A stretch of 64,000 bases of DNA. Origin: Xestospongia bergquistia. Lineage: Eukaryota; Porifera; Demospongiae; Haplosclerida; Petrosiidae. Position numbers and translations under genes: made by a program. A model generated the notes under the pieces. It ran no database searches. It was not told where the DNA came from and was given only the letters and a program-made list of their open reading frames with translations. Where the stretch lies: NCBI GenBank assembly GCA_963965975.1, contig OZ014415.1, positions 7,469,557 to 7,533,556 on the forward strand. Reading direction: 5' to 3'. The number at the start of each line of letters is the position of its first letter. The stretch's first letter is position 1. Shown in pieces: positions 13,625 to 26,019 of this stretch.

Positions 13625-15263
13625 AGGTGTGTTATCTATTTATTTTTTTGGTAACTATAGCGATACATTATTTGTCTTAATGATAACACCAGAGAGTGAA
13701 GTCACACACACTTCAGGTTTCTTTATTATTCATTAAACATAATGTTTAAATATGTACATGTGGTTTTTTCTTCTGTATAGAGAAAAAGCTCAAAATATGC
13801 AGATGTGTTGCATGCTAAACTGTTTATTTTTCATTTTAAAATCAATAGATAATGTTAAGTATTATGCTAAAATTACTAAATCATGCAGCTGCTTTTAACC
13901 AATCACTTTTTCAATAGTTTCTTTAATAAATATTATTAAATTTGATGCATTATTATCCTAGAACAAACTAACAAATAATAACACATACAGCTGGTGAGAG
14001 AGGTTCTACTGAAGGCTGTCATATCCTATACTACTGCAGGTGACAAGACTATGTAATACAGCATTACACTTCTGTAATAGTACTACATATGCATATTATG
14101 CACTGATCAACATGTGTCAATGCCTCCTTTATGTTTACAATTGGGTCTGTGTTTGTTTAGGAAATTAGAATCACCAAGTTGCTCTATTTTATATAATTAA
14201 TATTTAGTTTATCTCTGTTTACAAAAGCTAAGGAAGACAACAGCTATATTATGCTTCTCTAGATTCCTTTCGATTGACCAAACTCTACATGTTCTCTTGA
14301 TCTTCGTAGCTGTGCAAATATTGTCAACGTATTTATCACTAATCTAACTATCATACAATTAATAAGGGTAAGATCTGTTTAATAGAGGGGGAGAGAGAGA
14401 AAGAGAAAGGAGTGGTCACATACAGGTTGAAATTTCACATACAGTGTATGTATCGTATCTGGTAAATCTTTGGAGAACATTTGGTACATGCTTTATTGCT
14501 TATGCTGCTTGAAGCTACACTGACAAATCAATTATTGTAACTTACCGTGTATGACAACAACATTACAAATATACATAGTTATATAATTAACTCATGATTC
14601 AAAACAATTATAGGACCACTTGGGATGCTGTGTATGCCAGGTGGAAAAAAATTGGTGTCAACTTGCAAAATGAAGTAAGAATTGCACCTGACTTAGCTCA
14701 ACTTACTGCCATTGTTGTTGAATGACTTAAACTACTTTGTTAAGGAAGTTTTTGATATTTTAAATTGACTCCTTTTGTAGAATTGACAATAATAATACAA
14801 TATTTGTTAGCAACAATGAACAATATGAATATACTTCTCTACAATGAAGTTTTCTATGCAGAGAAGTAAATGGTCAACTGTTAGGCTAAACCTTGATTTG
14901 TTTATGATGTGGCCTGATGTTTATATATCAAAAGCACAATGTGCATTATATATTTACCAATTTTTGTGTATTTACATTAATAAGTGTTATTTTGAACATA
15001 ATCCTAACACTCCTATTGCTACTATTGTAAAACAGAAGAGACATTTTCCTGATTTTACTAACTTGGAAGGATGTCCTAAAAATTTAATGAAGTTAACGTT
15101 GCTATATACTTTCTAGACTGACCATTTGTTGCCTCTTCTTTGGCTGTAAATTCATTCTTTTCACTTTTCTCTTCTTCAGACTCACATTGAGTGGGCGTCT
15201 AGGGACTAGTCTAGCTGAGCCCCACCCACCAACCAGAAAGAGTTCGACAGTGCGAAACACAAT
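13625..15263. other. Spacer between caspase pseudogene and R1
   Basis: Paralogous to 23448-24629 but with its own insertion at about 14870-15230, bordered by AAATGGTCA and TGACCATTT, possibly a small MITE-like element. A purine tract lies at 14388-14411. No gene. Confidence 0.5.
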
Positions 15264-16649
15264 ATGGCCTCCAAGTGTATGTATTAATTTGTATTTGTAT
15301 TGCAATACTATCTGTGTTTGTGTAGCCCTTATATTCAGTCGACCTACAGAAGCTGTAAAAGATCCTACTCGTATCAAAACTGATGACAGTACTAGTGATT
15401 CAGGTACAACAATTAATATAACTACCTTATTACGTTTGTACATTGTAGAAGATGAGCACACGCATTTAATAGCTAATAGCTGGCGGTCATCATCAAACCT
15501 TTTAAAGGGACTATCACCACACATAAATAATTCATCAAATGCACGCAGAAGTGAACAGGATGATATCAACAGTAATTCCTTAACTGTTAGTGAACTTGGT
15601 AACAGACAAAAATCAAGTAAATATTTACACTACAAATGTTGTTATTTACTTATTATTATTACATATTAATAGAGAAAAAGATTCTCTCAAAATGTGTTGT
15701 CGCATTTCTGATGATAAGTATTATTTTGATATTTGTCATTGTTGGTGGTACAATATTAATGGTAAAGTCAGTGTTAACATCACAACAGAGTAGTAATTCT
15801 ATGGAGATTGGAGATGATAATTTGCCTGTTTCAGTTTTATTACCTTTGTCTCCTTATGTATATTCAGTCACAATAATGCTACTAAATCCTGGCTATGAGT
15901 CAGCTGTTCTTTATATAAGTCGAATAAAACCTTCCAAGATGACAAATTATCTATCAAAAGTTACAATACCTAAACTTTCTGGACGTTCTCGCTATAATTA
16001 CAACTATTATGGTGCTGATCAGCCTATTTACTTGATTTCTAACTCAAGATTGTTATATGATCTTATCATATCAGCTGATACTGTTTCTAAATGTTATGCT
16101 AGGCTCTACCTATTCAGTGATGACACTAACTATAACAACTTCAAGAACTATCAAGTTTTTAAATCACCGAAGGCATATATTTCATCTTGTTTTCAAGTCA
16201 ATAAATTAAACACTGAAACTAAGATAATGTGGGCCTTTAACATCACTGAACCTTCTCTTTATTATGTTGGTGTAGAAATTGATGCTGGAGTCACTGTTAC
16301 TAGTAACATATCAGTACTTCGTATGTCCTATAACACAACTGGGTTGTCTACCCCTAATGAGTGTAGTGAGCCTCTGTCATCAGTTAATCCATCTTGTACA
16401 TTGATTTTGTGTAGTAGTAATTTCATCTGCAGCAAACTAATGTCATGTATCTTAGTGAAACCTACTGGTATTGTTAAGATAACATATACTTCTGTAAGCG
16501 CTCATATTCATGGACAAAGTGGTGTCCTTGGATTTTCCTTTTCTCTAGTCATGTTTTTTATAGCTCTTTTAGCATTTGTAACCTTGATTTTTTTGTCTTT
16601 ACATTACAGATCAGTAATAGTTTCTCATTTGTGTTTATGTAGATATTAA
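15264..16649 (+). CDS. Family R two-pass membrane protein R1
   Basis: Exons 15264-15276 (only 13 nt), 15326-15403, 15449-15616 and 15673-16649. All three introns are 45-56 nt, GT-AG and phase 1. The 411-residue product has an 86-residue polar N-terminal tail. A membrane segment follows at about 90-115 (VAFLMISIILIFVIVGG), then the ectodomain with SGRSRYNYNYYGADQPIYLI, CYARLYLF, EPSLYYVGVEI and YNTTGL..P.ECSEPLS..NPSC..ILCSSNFIC, and a second membrane segment near 375-398 (FSLVMFFIALLAFVTLIFL) with a 15-residue tail. Two such segments and no cleavable signal suggest both ends are cytosolic (inference). No known family is recognised. R4 (24630-26019) is its near-identical twin. Confidence 0.82.
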
Positions 16650-17043
16650 ACCAATTGAGAGATAATTTATACCTTATTGTTATAACTATGTCAATAATGT
16701 AGTGATATTTTTAATGATTTATTATATAATTAATTATATAAAAGAGTGAAATAGTGAGAATAATTGTGCTTGGTTGTAAATAAAATTCATAATTTACACA
16801 AGACCGCGTATCAGTATTCACAGTATTACACTAGGGTATTTTGAAATTTGCATTGTTGGATTGTTATAATAATAATATCATTATAAATACACTTTCCTAT
16901 ACCACTGATACTTTATGTACTGAATATGTATATGTGGCCACAAATACACTAATAGGGTGAACTATCACAGTTTGTCAAAAAAGTGTGTATATTTAATGTA
17001 ACAATGACTTCAAAGTCAAATAGCATCTTATAATTAAAGTCAC

Positions 17044-17080
<37 letters not shown>

Positions 17081-17371
17081 TGGGGAAATCTATTGTGCAA
17101 TGATGAACTATCAAGTCCCTATATTCATAGCATATAGTCTATGTCACATGCAAGAACAACTATTCTCTGTCAGCTAAATCTTGAGTGCATGACTTCAGCT
17201 ATACAAACAAACTCTCACTAAAATGACTATATATAGATGGTATATGTTTATTTTATCATTGCTGATGTGAATCCATGAATTCAAATATTTGACAACATCT
17301 AGATACATATATATGCAGTTGTTCTCTTTAAAGTACATACTTACACAGAAAGTATATTTTTAATAAGCAAA
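16650..17371. other. Spacer between R1 and R2
   Basis: Contains an (AT)n tract at 17051-17078. Almost the same sequence follows R4 at 26020-26714. No gene. Confidence 0.65.
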
Positions 17372-18407
17372 ATGATTTCTTATGGTACTATTCAACAAAG
17401 AGGTAAAATCGTAATAAATTGTACTATTATATCATATTATATTATTTTTATAAACAGATGACAACAACGAAAACAATAGATTCAACTTGAGAGTCGTCAT
17501 TATTATTATAGCAATTGCCATAATAATAATAGCATTCAGTGGTACTGGCATACCACTTGTTTTTACTCATTATCATTCTAAGTCAATACAGCCAAATACA
17601 ACACAACTCATTGGTGATGATTTCATTAATAGTGATGACAATGCATTCTTTATTAGTGATGATATATCTCTTTCATCTATAGTCATATCATTACCTGATC
17701 CAGGAACTACAACAGTCAAAGTTTATAGCAGCTCTGAGAAGCCTACTAAAAGATGTAAACAACTACCACAGATTACAATTCCTGAACTTTCTGGACCATC
17801 TCGCTACAACTACAACTATTATGGTGCTGACAGTGCTATTTTTCTATTACCTGGTTCAGTACTGGCATACAACGTTTCAGTTAGAAATGTATCCAAAATA
17901 CCAAAGTGTCCAGCACGACTCTACATCTTTAACAATGTCTATATGTATATGAAATATAAAAATCATGAATCGTATTATTCTGTTAAAATGTCTGATTGTT
18001 TTCTAACAGATGGAACAGCAATAACAACATTCTTTTTCTTTAACATTGTTGAACCTTCCCCATACTATGTAGCATTGGATATTGCTGCTAACGTAACTGT
18101 TCTTAGCAATGTTTCAGTGTCTCGTCAATTCTATAACACAACAGGACTGAAACTGGCAAATGAGTGTCATAACACTTTATCATCAAAAAACCCTTCATGT
18201 GAGATAACAACATGTTCTAGTTTCTTTTGCCTACAGCCACACCAATACATCTTAGTAGTTCCTGACAATATTGTTAACATAACATATTCTTTAACTTTTG
18301 CTAAGTTCTATGGAGTTCAATTTATACCTGGTTTAGTTTTCAATGTAATGTCATTTGTGTTCTTTCTAATTGTTTGCTTTTTGTGTTGTTGCTACAAGTG
18401 CCACTGA
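17372..18407 (+). CDS. Family R two-pass membrane protein R2
   Basis: Exon 1 is 17372-17402 (ATG plus ten codons, phase 1) and exon 2 is 17458-18407; the intron is 55 nt. The 326-residue product has a very short cytoplasmic start (MISYGTIQQRDD). A membrane segment follows (VVIIIIAIAIIIIAF), then the family ectodomain with LSGPSRYNYNYYGADSAIFLL, CPARLYIF, EPSPYYVALDI, YNTTGL..ANEC and NPSCEITTCSSFFC, and a second membrane segment (FNVMSFVFFLIVCFLCCC) ending in KCH. Several N-x-S/T sites sit in the ectodomain. A truncated duplicate with a lost start codon is at 26715-27055. Confidence 0.82.
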
Positions 18408-18770
18408 TGCTCATGATGATAACTAATTGCTTTCACAAATTTATGTATGCGTCTTAGACAAAATGTATTACTTGTTTTTCAATTACAACTAATTATGTGA
18501 ATATAAAGTACTACTTTTTCAAGAACAAAATTATACACCGTTAGACCACTGCATGTTAACATTTTATTACAGCGTGTATGTATATACATTACACACATAG
18601 TATGTATAGCAGTTTGTATAATGTTCTTGATACTACATAGTCTCTGGTAGGTTCAGATATGGTGGTTTTCTTGGGACTGGAATAATTTTGGGCCTTGGTA
18701 AATCAGTACATGAAGTTGTTAAAAAGATACTATTAAAAGGATAAACGTAAAAAAATACAAGGAAACTATC
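18408..18770. other. Convergent spacer R2/S1
   Basis: 3' flanks of R2 (plus) and S1 (minus). Nothing recognised. Confidence 0.5.
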
Positions 18771-19378
18771 TTACCAGTGATCTTCCCATCCATTTTTATC
18801 AATAGCTTCGCAAATTGCCTCAACATCATAAATACTCGGCTTCGATGATATTAGTCCTGTCACATCCACTTTAATAATTGGTTGTGGAGCCGGTTCTGGC
18901 GAACAAAAATCTCTATACCAGTTAGGTGTATCTTCGAGTTGTATTTGTAGCAAAATACCATAAGCAACCTGTAAAGAAATGTCTACTTAGTATGTATGAA
19001 GTTTCATTTACTAACGTTATGTTTTGATTTTGTTTGGATTGCATCGAGTAACGTTTCATACGTAGTATCAGCAGAAAAGTTAGCAGCAGCAGGTTTATAA
19101 GCAAGAGAAAATGTAAGTACAATCCTTAATGGATCAAGAGGACCAGGAGTGTCTCGAATGCTCCATGTATCAGGAAGATTGGCTCTTTCTTCATAAATTC
19201 GTTCAACGATAGATCGATCACCTGTTACTACGTGAAAAGAATCTCCTCTTTCAGACTGTACACTCTTAACTTGAATGCTTTCTTTTTTAACGTTTATCCT
19301 TTTTTCAATCTCTTCAGCTACGTCAGATGTACAGTCTCCGTCTATAATAAGTTGTCGTCGATGACAACGAGCCTCCAT
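18771..19378 (-). CDS. Family S small two-domain protein S1
   Basis: Exon 1 is 19378-19016 (121 codons) and exon 2 is 18968-18771 (TAA); the intron is 47 nt in phase 0. The 186-residue product has no signal or membrane segment. The N-terminal domain (about residues 8-85) runs QLIIDGD, DVAEEIEKRINVKKESIQVKSV, SFHVVTGDRSIVERIYEERANLPDTW: strand-helix-strand-strand-helix in appearance, which could be an RRM-like fold (inference only). The C-terminal exon encodes VAYGILLQIQLED..NWYRDF, then QPIIKVDVTGLISS and ICEAIDKNGWEDHW. Four other copies in this window share both domains and the intron position. It lies head-to-head with R3, about 1.5 kb away. Function unknown. Confidence 0.78.
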
Positions 19379-20847
19379 TCTTCTTCTTTCTATGTCAGCT
19401 TAAGGAATTGCAAACGATGCATCATAAATCACGAGATGTAGTTAATAACTTTATCAAATAAACTTTATGTAAACGTAGCTATATATAATATAAGCCTTAG
19501 TTAAAGTTATGTTTGTCTACCATATATGTCACGAATCGTGCAATTTCATCAGTAATATCTATTAATTCATCTCACTTTCAATAAGATTTCATGCAATTTT
19601 AATTTATCTCACTTTCAATAAGACTTCATGCAATCTTTATAAAAAAAGTTATCTGTGTGTCTTAAGCTAGACCGAATGAAGACTCTTTATGACTTTGGTT
19701 GATTTAAAACTTCAATGTATTTCCATATATCAGTTGTAAAACACAATATGCCAATAGAATATTTAGTATTTTATTACATAGAAAGGTCTACAGTGCATTG
19801 TAAATCCTACACTCTGAATAAAGTATGGATGTGTTTGAATTGAGTGCCAACTTATGTAATCATAATCATTTGTGATCATGCAGATTAATTACATTAAAAC
19901 TTCAAATCTAATTAATATAGACTCTTCTACTATAAGTGGAGTCACATTAAGCAGTACACTTGTCAAGTGTTTCAAAAAATATTGTAATTTTCATAGTCTT
20001 CAGTCTTAGCATTGTATATACTGGCATGATGTGTGTGTTCAATATTATGAAATCAAAATTATTCATATACTTGACACATTATGTGCACAAATGACTTCGA
20101 AATTTAACAGACCAGCAGTGCACTTCAAAATTGCTTTTGTATAACTATGAATAAATTTATTAACTAACATATAGGTTACCAATATTACACAAACAAGAAT
20201 AACAAACTGTAAAATGATTTTAAGAATATTTTGATTGTATACTATTGTAATCATTAATTTTTTCCTTTCATGTTTTGTATAGTCACTGTAAGTTTATTAC
20301 TTAATCCAAATTTTTATCTATATCACATTACTTTATCTTATTTTGTAACTAACTTGTCACTCGTAAGCCATTGGTGGCTGGGCAGTCTTTTGTGTGTGAC
20401 ATAAATAATAATAATAATAATTATTATTATTATTATTATTATTTATGTTCACCAATTGAAATGTGTATTATATAGTAATTTGTTGTGATTGGTCTTGTTT
20501 GCTTAACAACTTGAAACCTTTTCTTTACAATCACATTGTTTCCTGCTGTGATTAAGTCAAACCATATAACTGTATCACAGTCGTCAATAAAGGCCCTTCT
20601 AGATGCTCCTATAAAGTGATTGGTATCATCAATTTAATGTCTGAATGTACATGCATGTATTTACAAACTTCTTAATTATCAATCTTTTATAAATGAATCT
20701 TTTGTTGATGTTAAAAAGTGTTTAAATTTATTTCACATGAAAAATCTTTTTAAATTTTGCCATATATGGAAGTAGTACAGAAAATTAGTTTAGCTGACAC
20801 AGATTATTATTTATTCATAATTACACATCTCTGTCACATATGAAAAG
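19379..20847. other. Divergent intergenic region S1/R3
   Basis: Holds the probable promoters of S1 and R3. A (ATA)n-(ATT)n inverted microsatellite lies at 20404-20443 and could form a long hairpin. A direct repeat of TTTCAATAAGA.TTCATGCAAT occurs at 19575-19635. No gene. Confidence 0.5.
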
Positions 20848-23447
20848 ATGATGAAATCTTGCAAGAAGAGAGGTGCATGTACGTTTTTCTATGTACTGTC
20901 TGTACATTTTTACTTTTATGACTTCTTACAGATTGGCTGAGATGTGGTACTATAACAACAGCAAGTATTGCAATTGTAGCTACGTTATTTTGTGTAATTG
21001 CTCTACCGTTGCTGTTGACAAAACCTGTACACACCAGCAATCCAGCACAACAAGGCCCTGATCTCATTAAACTTGATTCATCAACTTTTTCTGTCATTAT
21101 TTCACTTATAGAGCCTCAAAAAGCACAGATAAGTGCTCTTTTAACTTTTAATAAACCAATGGAGTATAGTTATTTAATTCGTGAGAGGCCAAAGCCTTCA
21201 CTCCGTGGACCATCTCGCTATATATACAATTACCATAATGCTGATAATTCTATTTACTTGTTTGCTGGTTCAAAACTGATATATAAAATATTTGTAACAG
21301 GTACAACTACTTCGTCATGTCCAGCACAACTTTTTCTTTTCAAAAACTGGCAATTTTATGACAATTTTAAGAATGGACACTTGTTAAATTCGTTCAATAA
21401 ATCTTTATGTTTGCATCCTGACCAAAGTAACCAAACCATCACTTTTGAAATTACTATATCAGCATCTTATTATGTTGGTATATACATTGCTTCCAACACC
21501 TCTGTCATTGGTTACATCTCAGTGGAACATGTATTCTACAATACAACTGAATTCGATCCAAAAAATTATTGTAGCGAGCAACTTTCTGTTAACAATCCAA
21601 ATTGCAAGTTGACAATTTGCAATGTAGCTCCTGCCTGTAGTAACCAATATTATTTGCTAGTAAATTCCACCAGTAACATTACATACAGTATTGTGGAGGA
21701 ACGTCTTTTTTCCAATAACACAGGACAAATTGCCACTTTAACTGTTCTTTTATTTTCTCTACTACCCTTAATTTCTTTGTTGTTGTTTTTTATCAGCTGT
21801 GTGATAAAGAAAAGATATTTCACATCAGGTATAATATTAATACATATATAACTTTCATGCATAGAGACATGTTTAAAGTATATCTATAGTAATAATTATT
21901 ATTGTTTCTACTCATGATGCATGGAGTCAATCAATTTACACTTGTTAAAATATAGATGGAAGAGGCAAAGTCAAACATTATTCGAAATCATCGTCTGTAA
22001 CACCAGCAGCATCATTTAGTATTATTTTGCTAAAACTTAGACTAATGTCAGTGAATCATACTATATAGAGTGATGAGTTTAGGGTCTAGGGTTTGGATGA
22101 ACAGTTCTGTGCAAATAACAATTTAGGAAAATGTTAGCTGAAGTTTTCAGTTGAAACAATACTAGCCATTGCTAGCATTGTTAATGAAAGTAGTTAAATG
22201 TATTAATGGGAGCTACTTAATTTTGTTTCTCTGTTTTCAATTCTGCCATTTGTTACTATACAGGTAATTTACCCCCGGCTGATACTACTGAGATGCAATA
22301 TGACAGTAAGTGTTTAGTATTGAATATGGCAATGTTTGTTCCTTTATCATCTACATAGAATTCATTTTACAGGCCACATAGTTTCTTATTTTAAAATGTA
22401 TTAATTTGTCATTTTTGGTTCCTCTATACTCTGTTATACATTTGAGATGATGATATAGACTGCTTACATTCCGTCATAGGTCTCAAGCTGTTGATAATCT
22501 AAAAAACAACATGATTATTGTAAACAAATATGTAATATGTTACAGTATATGAGCATATCAGCTTCTCTTCATTCATTATCTTTGGCACTTTAAGCCAAAG
22601 TTTTTATTTAAAACCTAGGCCAATTTCTTATGTGCATGCATATGATATTTATCTAAAATGATAAGTATTATGCCTCTTTTTTGTAGAATTATATAAAGAG
22701 TTCACTGAAGATGTGATGGCAAAAGTAAAAGAAGATAAAATTGGTCTTGCTGTCATATTTGGTGTAGTAAATAAGAAGGGACCTCAAGGAGCTGATTTAG
22801 ATGTTGAAAATGTCAAAACAACTTTTTATAACATCAACTATGCTACATGGATTATTAAAAACCCAACGTGTACAATAATGAGAAATGCAGTGAAGATTGT
22901 ATCAGAATATAATCACTACCCCATTGAATTTAATTGGGTAGTATTCTATTATACAGGTCATGGTGGAAGTATAGATAAGAAAGGCTATTTCATTTTATCT
23001 GATGACAATGACAGAAATGAGAATTTTCCCATTGATTCAGAAGTCATTGATAGATTTCAACCTATCAATCCAAATTGTCATCTTGATAATCGTAAACGTT
23101 TGTTTCTCTTTGACTGTTGTTTAAAAGAAGATACAACTGAAACATTACCTATATCTCCACCTCCATTGGTTGATCATAACCTACCTTGTTACCAACCACC
23201 TTACGATTTCACTATAATTGCACATGCTACATATTACAGAGAAGTTGCTTCTGGTCACTTTGCGTATGGAGGTGTATGGACAAGTAAACTGTGCAACAAT
23301 ATAAAACAACATGCAGAAGATATGACAGTGAATGACATTCTGATCAAGACAAGAACTGAAGTAGTTAGTGAGACAAAATTTAAAGCACAAACTCCCTTTC
23401 AAATAGTGAATTGTGCAGATGACTGCTTACTTATTCAACCCAGGTGA
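20848..23447 (+). CDS. Family R receptor-like protein fused to a caspase/paracaspase-like domain (R3)
   Basis: Exons 20848-20872, 20932-21828, 22264-22305 and 22687-23447. All three introns are GT-AG and phase 1, and the frame stays open across every junction, giving 574 residues. Order: 8-residue start, membrane segment (IAIVATLFCVIALPLLL), family R ectodomain (LRGPSRYIYNYHNADNSIYLF, CPAQLFLF, SASYYVGIYI, NPNCKLTICN), second membrane segment near 275-295, a 14-residue linker exon (GNLPPADTTEMQYD), then a caspase-fold domain from about residue 322. That domain has VIFGVVN, VVFYYTGHGG with the candidate catalytic His at about 413, and KRLFLFDCC with Cys at about 465/466, the layout of clan CD peptidases; GHGG...FDCC recalls para/metacaspases more than caspases. 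No long prodomain. The final codons (CCC AGG TGA) overlap a good GTGAGG donor, so another 3' exon is possible. Confidence 0.82.
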
Positions 23448-23880
23448 GGTGTTACATATATTATATATATGTGTGTGTATATAATTATATACATAAATGT
23501 GTCAATATCTATTTAACTATATAATATGACATAAAGATGTAATTACAACAATAGTGTTTAAATAATGACACTGCATTTACAGTATAAATTAACATGCACT
23601 TCAGGCTTTTCTATTATACATGAAACATAATGTTTATGCATGTACCTGTGGTTTTCTCTTTCTATATAGAGAAAAAATCACAGCAGAAGATGAGGGCCAT
23701 CTTTGTGCAGAGGGGGGGGTGGTCAGCTGACCATAGCTGAGAAAACAACAAGACTCTCTAGAATATTTTTTTCTATTGACCAAACTGTACATGTTCTCTT
23801 GATCTTTGTAATTGTGCAAATATTATTGCATACGTATTTATCACCAATACTAATTATCATACAATAAAATCTGTTTAAAA

Positions 23881-23941
23881 GAAAGAGAGTGAAAGAGAGA
23901 GAGAGAGACAGGATAGAGAGACAGAGACAGAGAGACAAAGG
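23881..23941. repeat. (AG)n purine microsatellite
   Basis: Nearly pure A/G over about 60 nt, mostly AG units. Shorter at the paralogous site 14388-14411. Confidence 0.9.
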
Positions 23942-24414
23942 AATGGTCACATACACACTAAAACTCACATACAATATACCATATCTGGTAAATCTTTAGA
24001 GAACATTTGGTACATGTTTATTGCTTTTGTTGCTTGAGGCTACACTGACAAATCAATTTTTGTAACTTAGCATGTATGACAACAACATACTATAAACATA
24101 CAAATATACATAGTTATATAGTAAATCCATGATTCAAAACAATTGTATAATCATTTAGCATGCTGCACATGCCAGGTGGAAAAATTGTTGTCGAAATGGA
24201 GTAAGAATAGCACATGACACAGTTCATCTTATTTTCATTGTTGTTGAATGACTTAAACTACTTTGCTAAAGAAGATTTGATACTTTATATTGACTTCTTT
24301 TATAATTGACAATAACAATACAATATTTGTTAGCAACAACAAACAATATGAATACAATTCTCTCCAGTGAAGGATTCTCTATGCAGAGCAATAAATGGCA
24401 TCGGTGTAGGAACA

Positions 24415-24436
24415 GGGGTGAGGGGTGGGGTGGGGG
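24415..24436 (+). other. G-quadruplex motif
   Basis: Four G runs of 4, 4, 4 and 5 separated by TGA, T and T, exceptional in this AT-rich sequence. It lies about 190 bp upstream of the R4 start codon and is absent upstream of R1. Confidence 0.8.
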
Positions 24437-24629
24437 CCACAAGGTGCACGTGCCCTACTAGCAAGCTAAAGTAGATCTGGTCCCACGATTTATGTCCCAT
24501 ATAAGGAATGTGGCGCAGGTGTTGGTATGCAATTAGAGGTAGTGTGAAATTATGAATATCATTAAGTTGAAGGTGAACATTGCAATTTAATGATAGCCGA
24601 GTCATCAAAATAAAGGAGTGCAAAACACA

Positions 24630-26019
24630 ATGGCCTCCAAGTGTATGTATTAATTTGTATTTGTATTGCAATATTTTCTTTGTTTGTGTAGCCCATATAT
24701 TCAGTCGATCTACAGAAGCTGTAAAAGATCCTACTCCCATTGAAACTGATGACAGTACTAGTGATTCAGGTACAACAATTAATATAACTAGCTTATTATG
24801 TTTTATACATTTTAAAAGATGAGCATACACATTTGTTAATAGCTAGTAGCTGGCGGTCATCATTAAGCCTTTTAAAGGGACTATCACCACACATAAATAA
24901 TTCATCAAATGCACGCAGAAGTGAACAGGATGATATCAACAGTAATTCCTTAACTGTTAGTGAACTTGGTAACAGACAAAAATCAAGTAAATATTTACAC
25001 TACAAATGTTGTTATTTACTTATTATTATTACATATTAATAGAGAAAAAGATTCTCTCAAAATGTGTTGTCGCATTTCTGATGATAAGTATTATTTTGAT
25101 ATTTGTCATTGTTGGTGGTACAATATTAATGGTAAAGTCAGTGTTAACATCACAACAGAATAGTAATTCTATGGAGATTGGAGATGATAATTTGCCTGTT
25201 TCAGTTTTATTACCTTTGTCTCCTTATGTATATTCAGTCACAATAATGCTACTAAATCCTGGCTATGAGTCAGCTGTTCTTTATATAAGTCGAATAAAAC
25301 CTTCCAAGATGACAAATTATCTATCAAAAGTTACAATACCTAAACTTTCTGGACGTTCTCGCTATAATTACAACTATTATGGTGCTGATCAGCCTATTTA
25401 CTTGATTTCTAACTCAAGATTGTTATATGATCTTATCATATCAGCTGATACTGTTTCTAAATGTTATGCTAGGCTCTACCTATTCAGTGATGACACTAAC
25501 TATAACAACTTCAAGAACTATCAAGTTTTTAAATCACCGAAGGCATATATTTCATCTTGTTTTCAAGTCAATAAATTAAACACTGAAACTAAGATAATGT
25601 GGGCCTTTAACATCACTGAACCTTCTCTTTATTATGTTGGTGTAGAAATTGATGCTGGAGTCACTGTTACTAGTAACATATCAGTACTTCGTATGTCCTA
25701 TAACACAACTGGGTTGTCTACCCCTAATGAGTGTAGTGAGCCTCTGTCATCAGTTAATCCATCTTGTACATTGATTTTGTGTAGTAGTAATTTCATCTGC
25801 AGCAAACTAATGTCATGTATCTTAGTGAAACCTACTGGTATTGTTAAGATAACATATACTTCTGTAAGCGCTCATATTCATGGACAAAGTGGTGTCCTTG
25901 GATTTTCCTTTTCTCTAGTCATGTTTTTTATAGCTCTTTTAGCATTTGTAACCTTGATTTTTTTGTCTTTACATTACAGATCAGTAATAGTTTCTCATTT
26001 GTGTTTATGTAGATATTAA
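24630..26019 (+). CDS. Family R two-pass membrane protein R4
   Basis: Exons 24630-24642, 24692-24769, 24819-24986 and 25043-26019, the same lengths as in R1, all junctions phase 1, 411 residues. The large membrane/ectodomain exon differs from R1 by a single residue (Asn for Ser in TSQQNSNS). The 5' exons differ more (HIFSRSTEA against LIFSRPTEA). The acceptor of exon 3 has mutated from TTGTAG to a weak TTAAAAG three bases downstream; using it keeps the frame and drops one Glu. So R4 is probably functional if that acceptor works. Confidence 0.8.

Larger units (their letters stand above)
13088..17706. repeat. Segmental duplication block A
   Basis: Paralogous to about 22893-27020 in the same orientation: caspase-like exon, spacer, R gene, spacer and the start of a second R gene. 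Similarity is uneven: spacers at 13.7-15.2 kb differ by many indels while about 15480-16780 is nearly identical to 24850-26150. Confidence 0.9.
23448..24629. other. Spacer between R3 and R4
   Basis: Holds a purine-rich (AG)n tract at 23881-23941 and a G-run cluster at 24415-24436. No gene; the open frames here do not resemble any family in the window. Confidence 0.55.

Noticed and set aside
14844-15116. 90-codon plus-strand frame before R1
   Set aside because: Lies in sequence absent from the paralogous block; low complexity, with no motif.
15102-15569. 155-codon minus-strand frame over the R1 start
   Set aside because: Antisense of R1 exons 2-3; the plus-strand exon model with three phase-1 introns explains the region better.
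20404-20443. ATA/ATT palindrome as a terminator or transposon end
   Set aside because: Simple inverted microsatellite; no target duplication or element around it.
23181-23402. 73-codon minus-strand frame
   Set aside because: Antisense of the caspase-like exon of R3.
24330-24830. 166-codon minus-strand frame with Pro/Thr-rich end
   Set aside because: Arises from the G-rich spacer and the antisense of R4 exons; no domain and no counterpart in the R1 flank.
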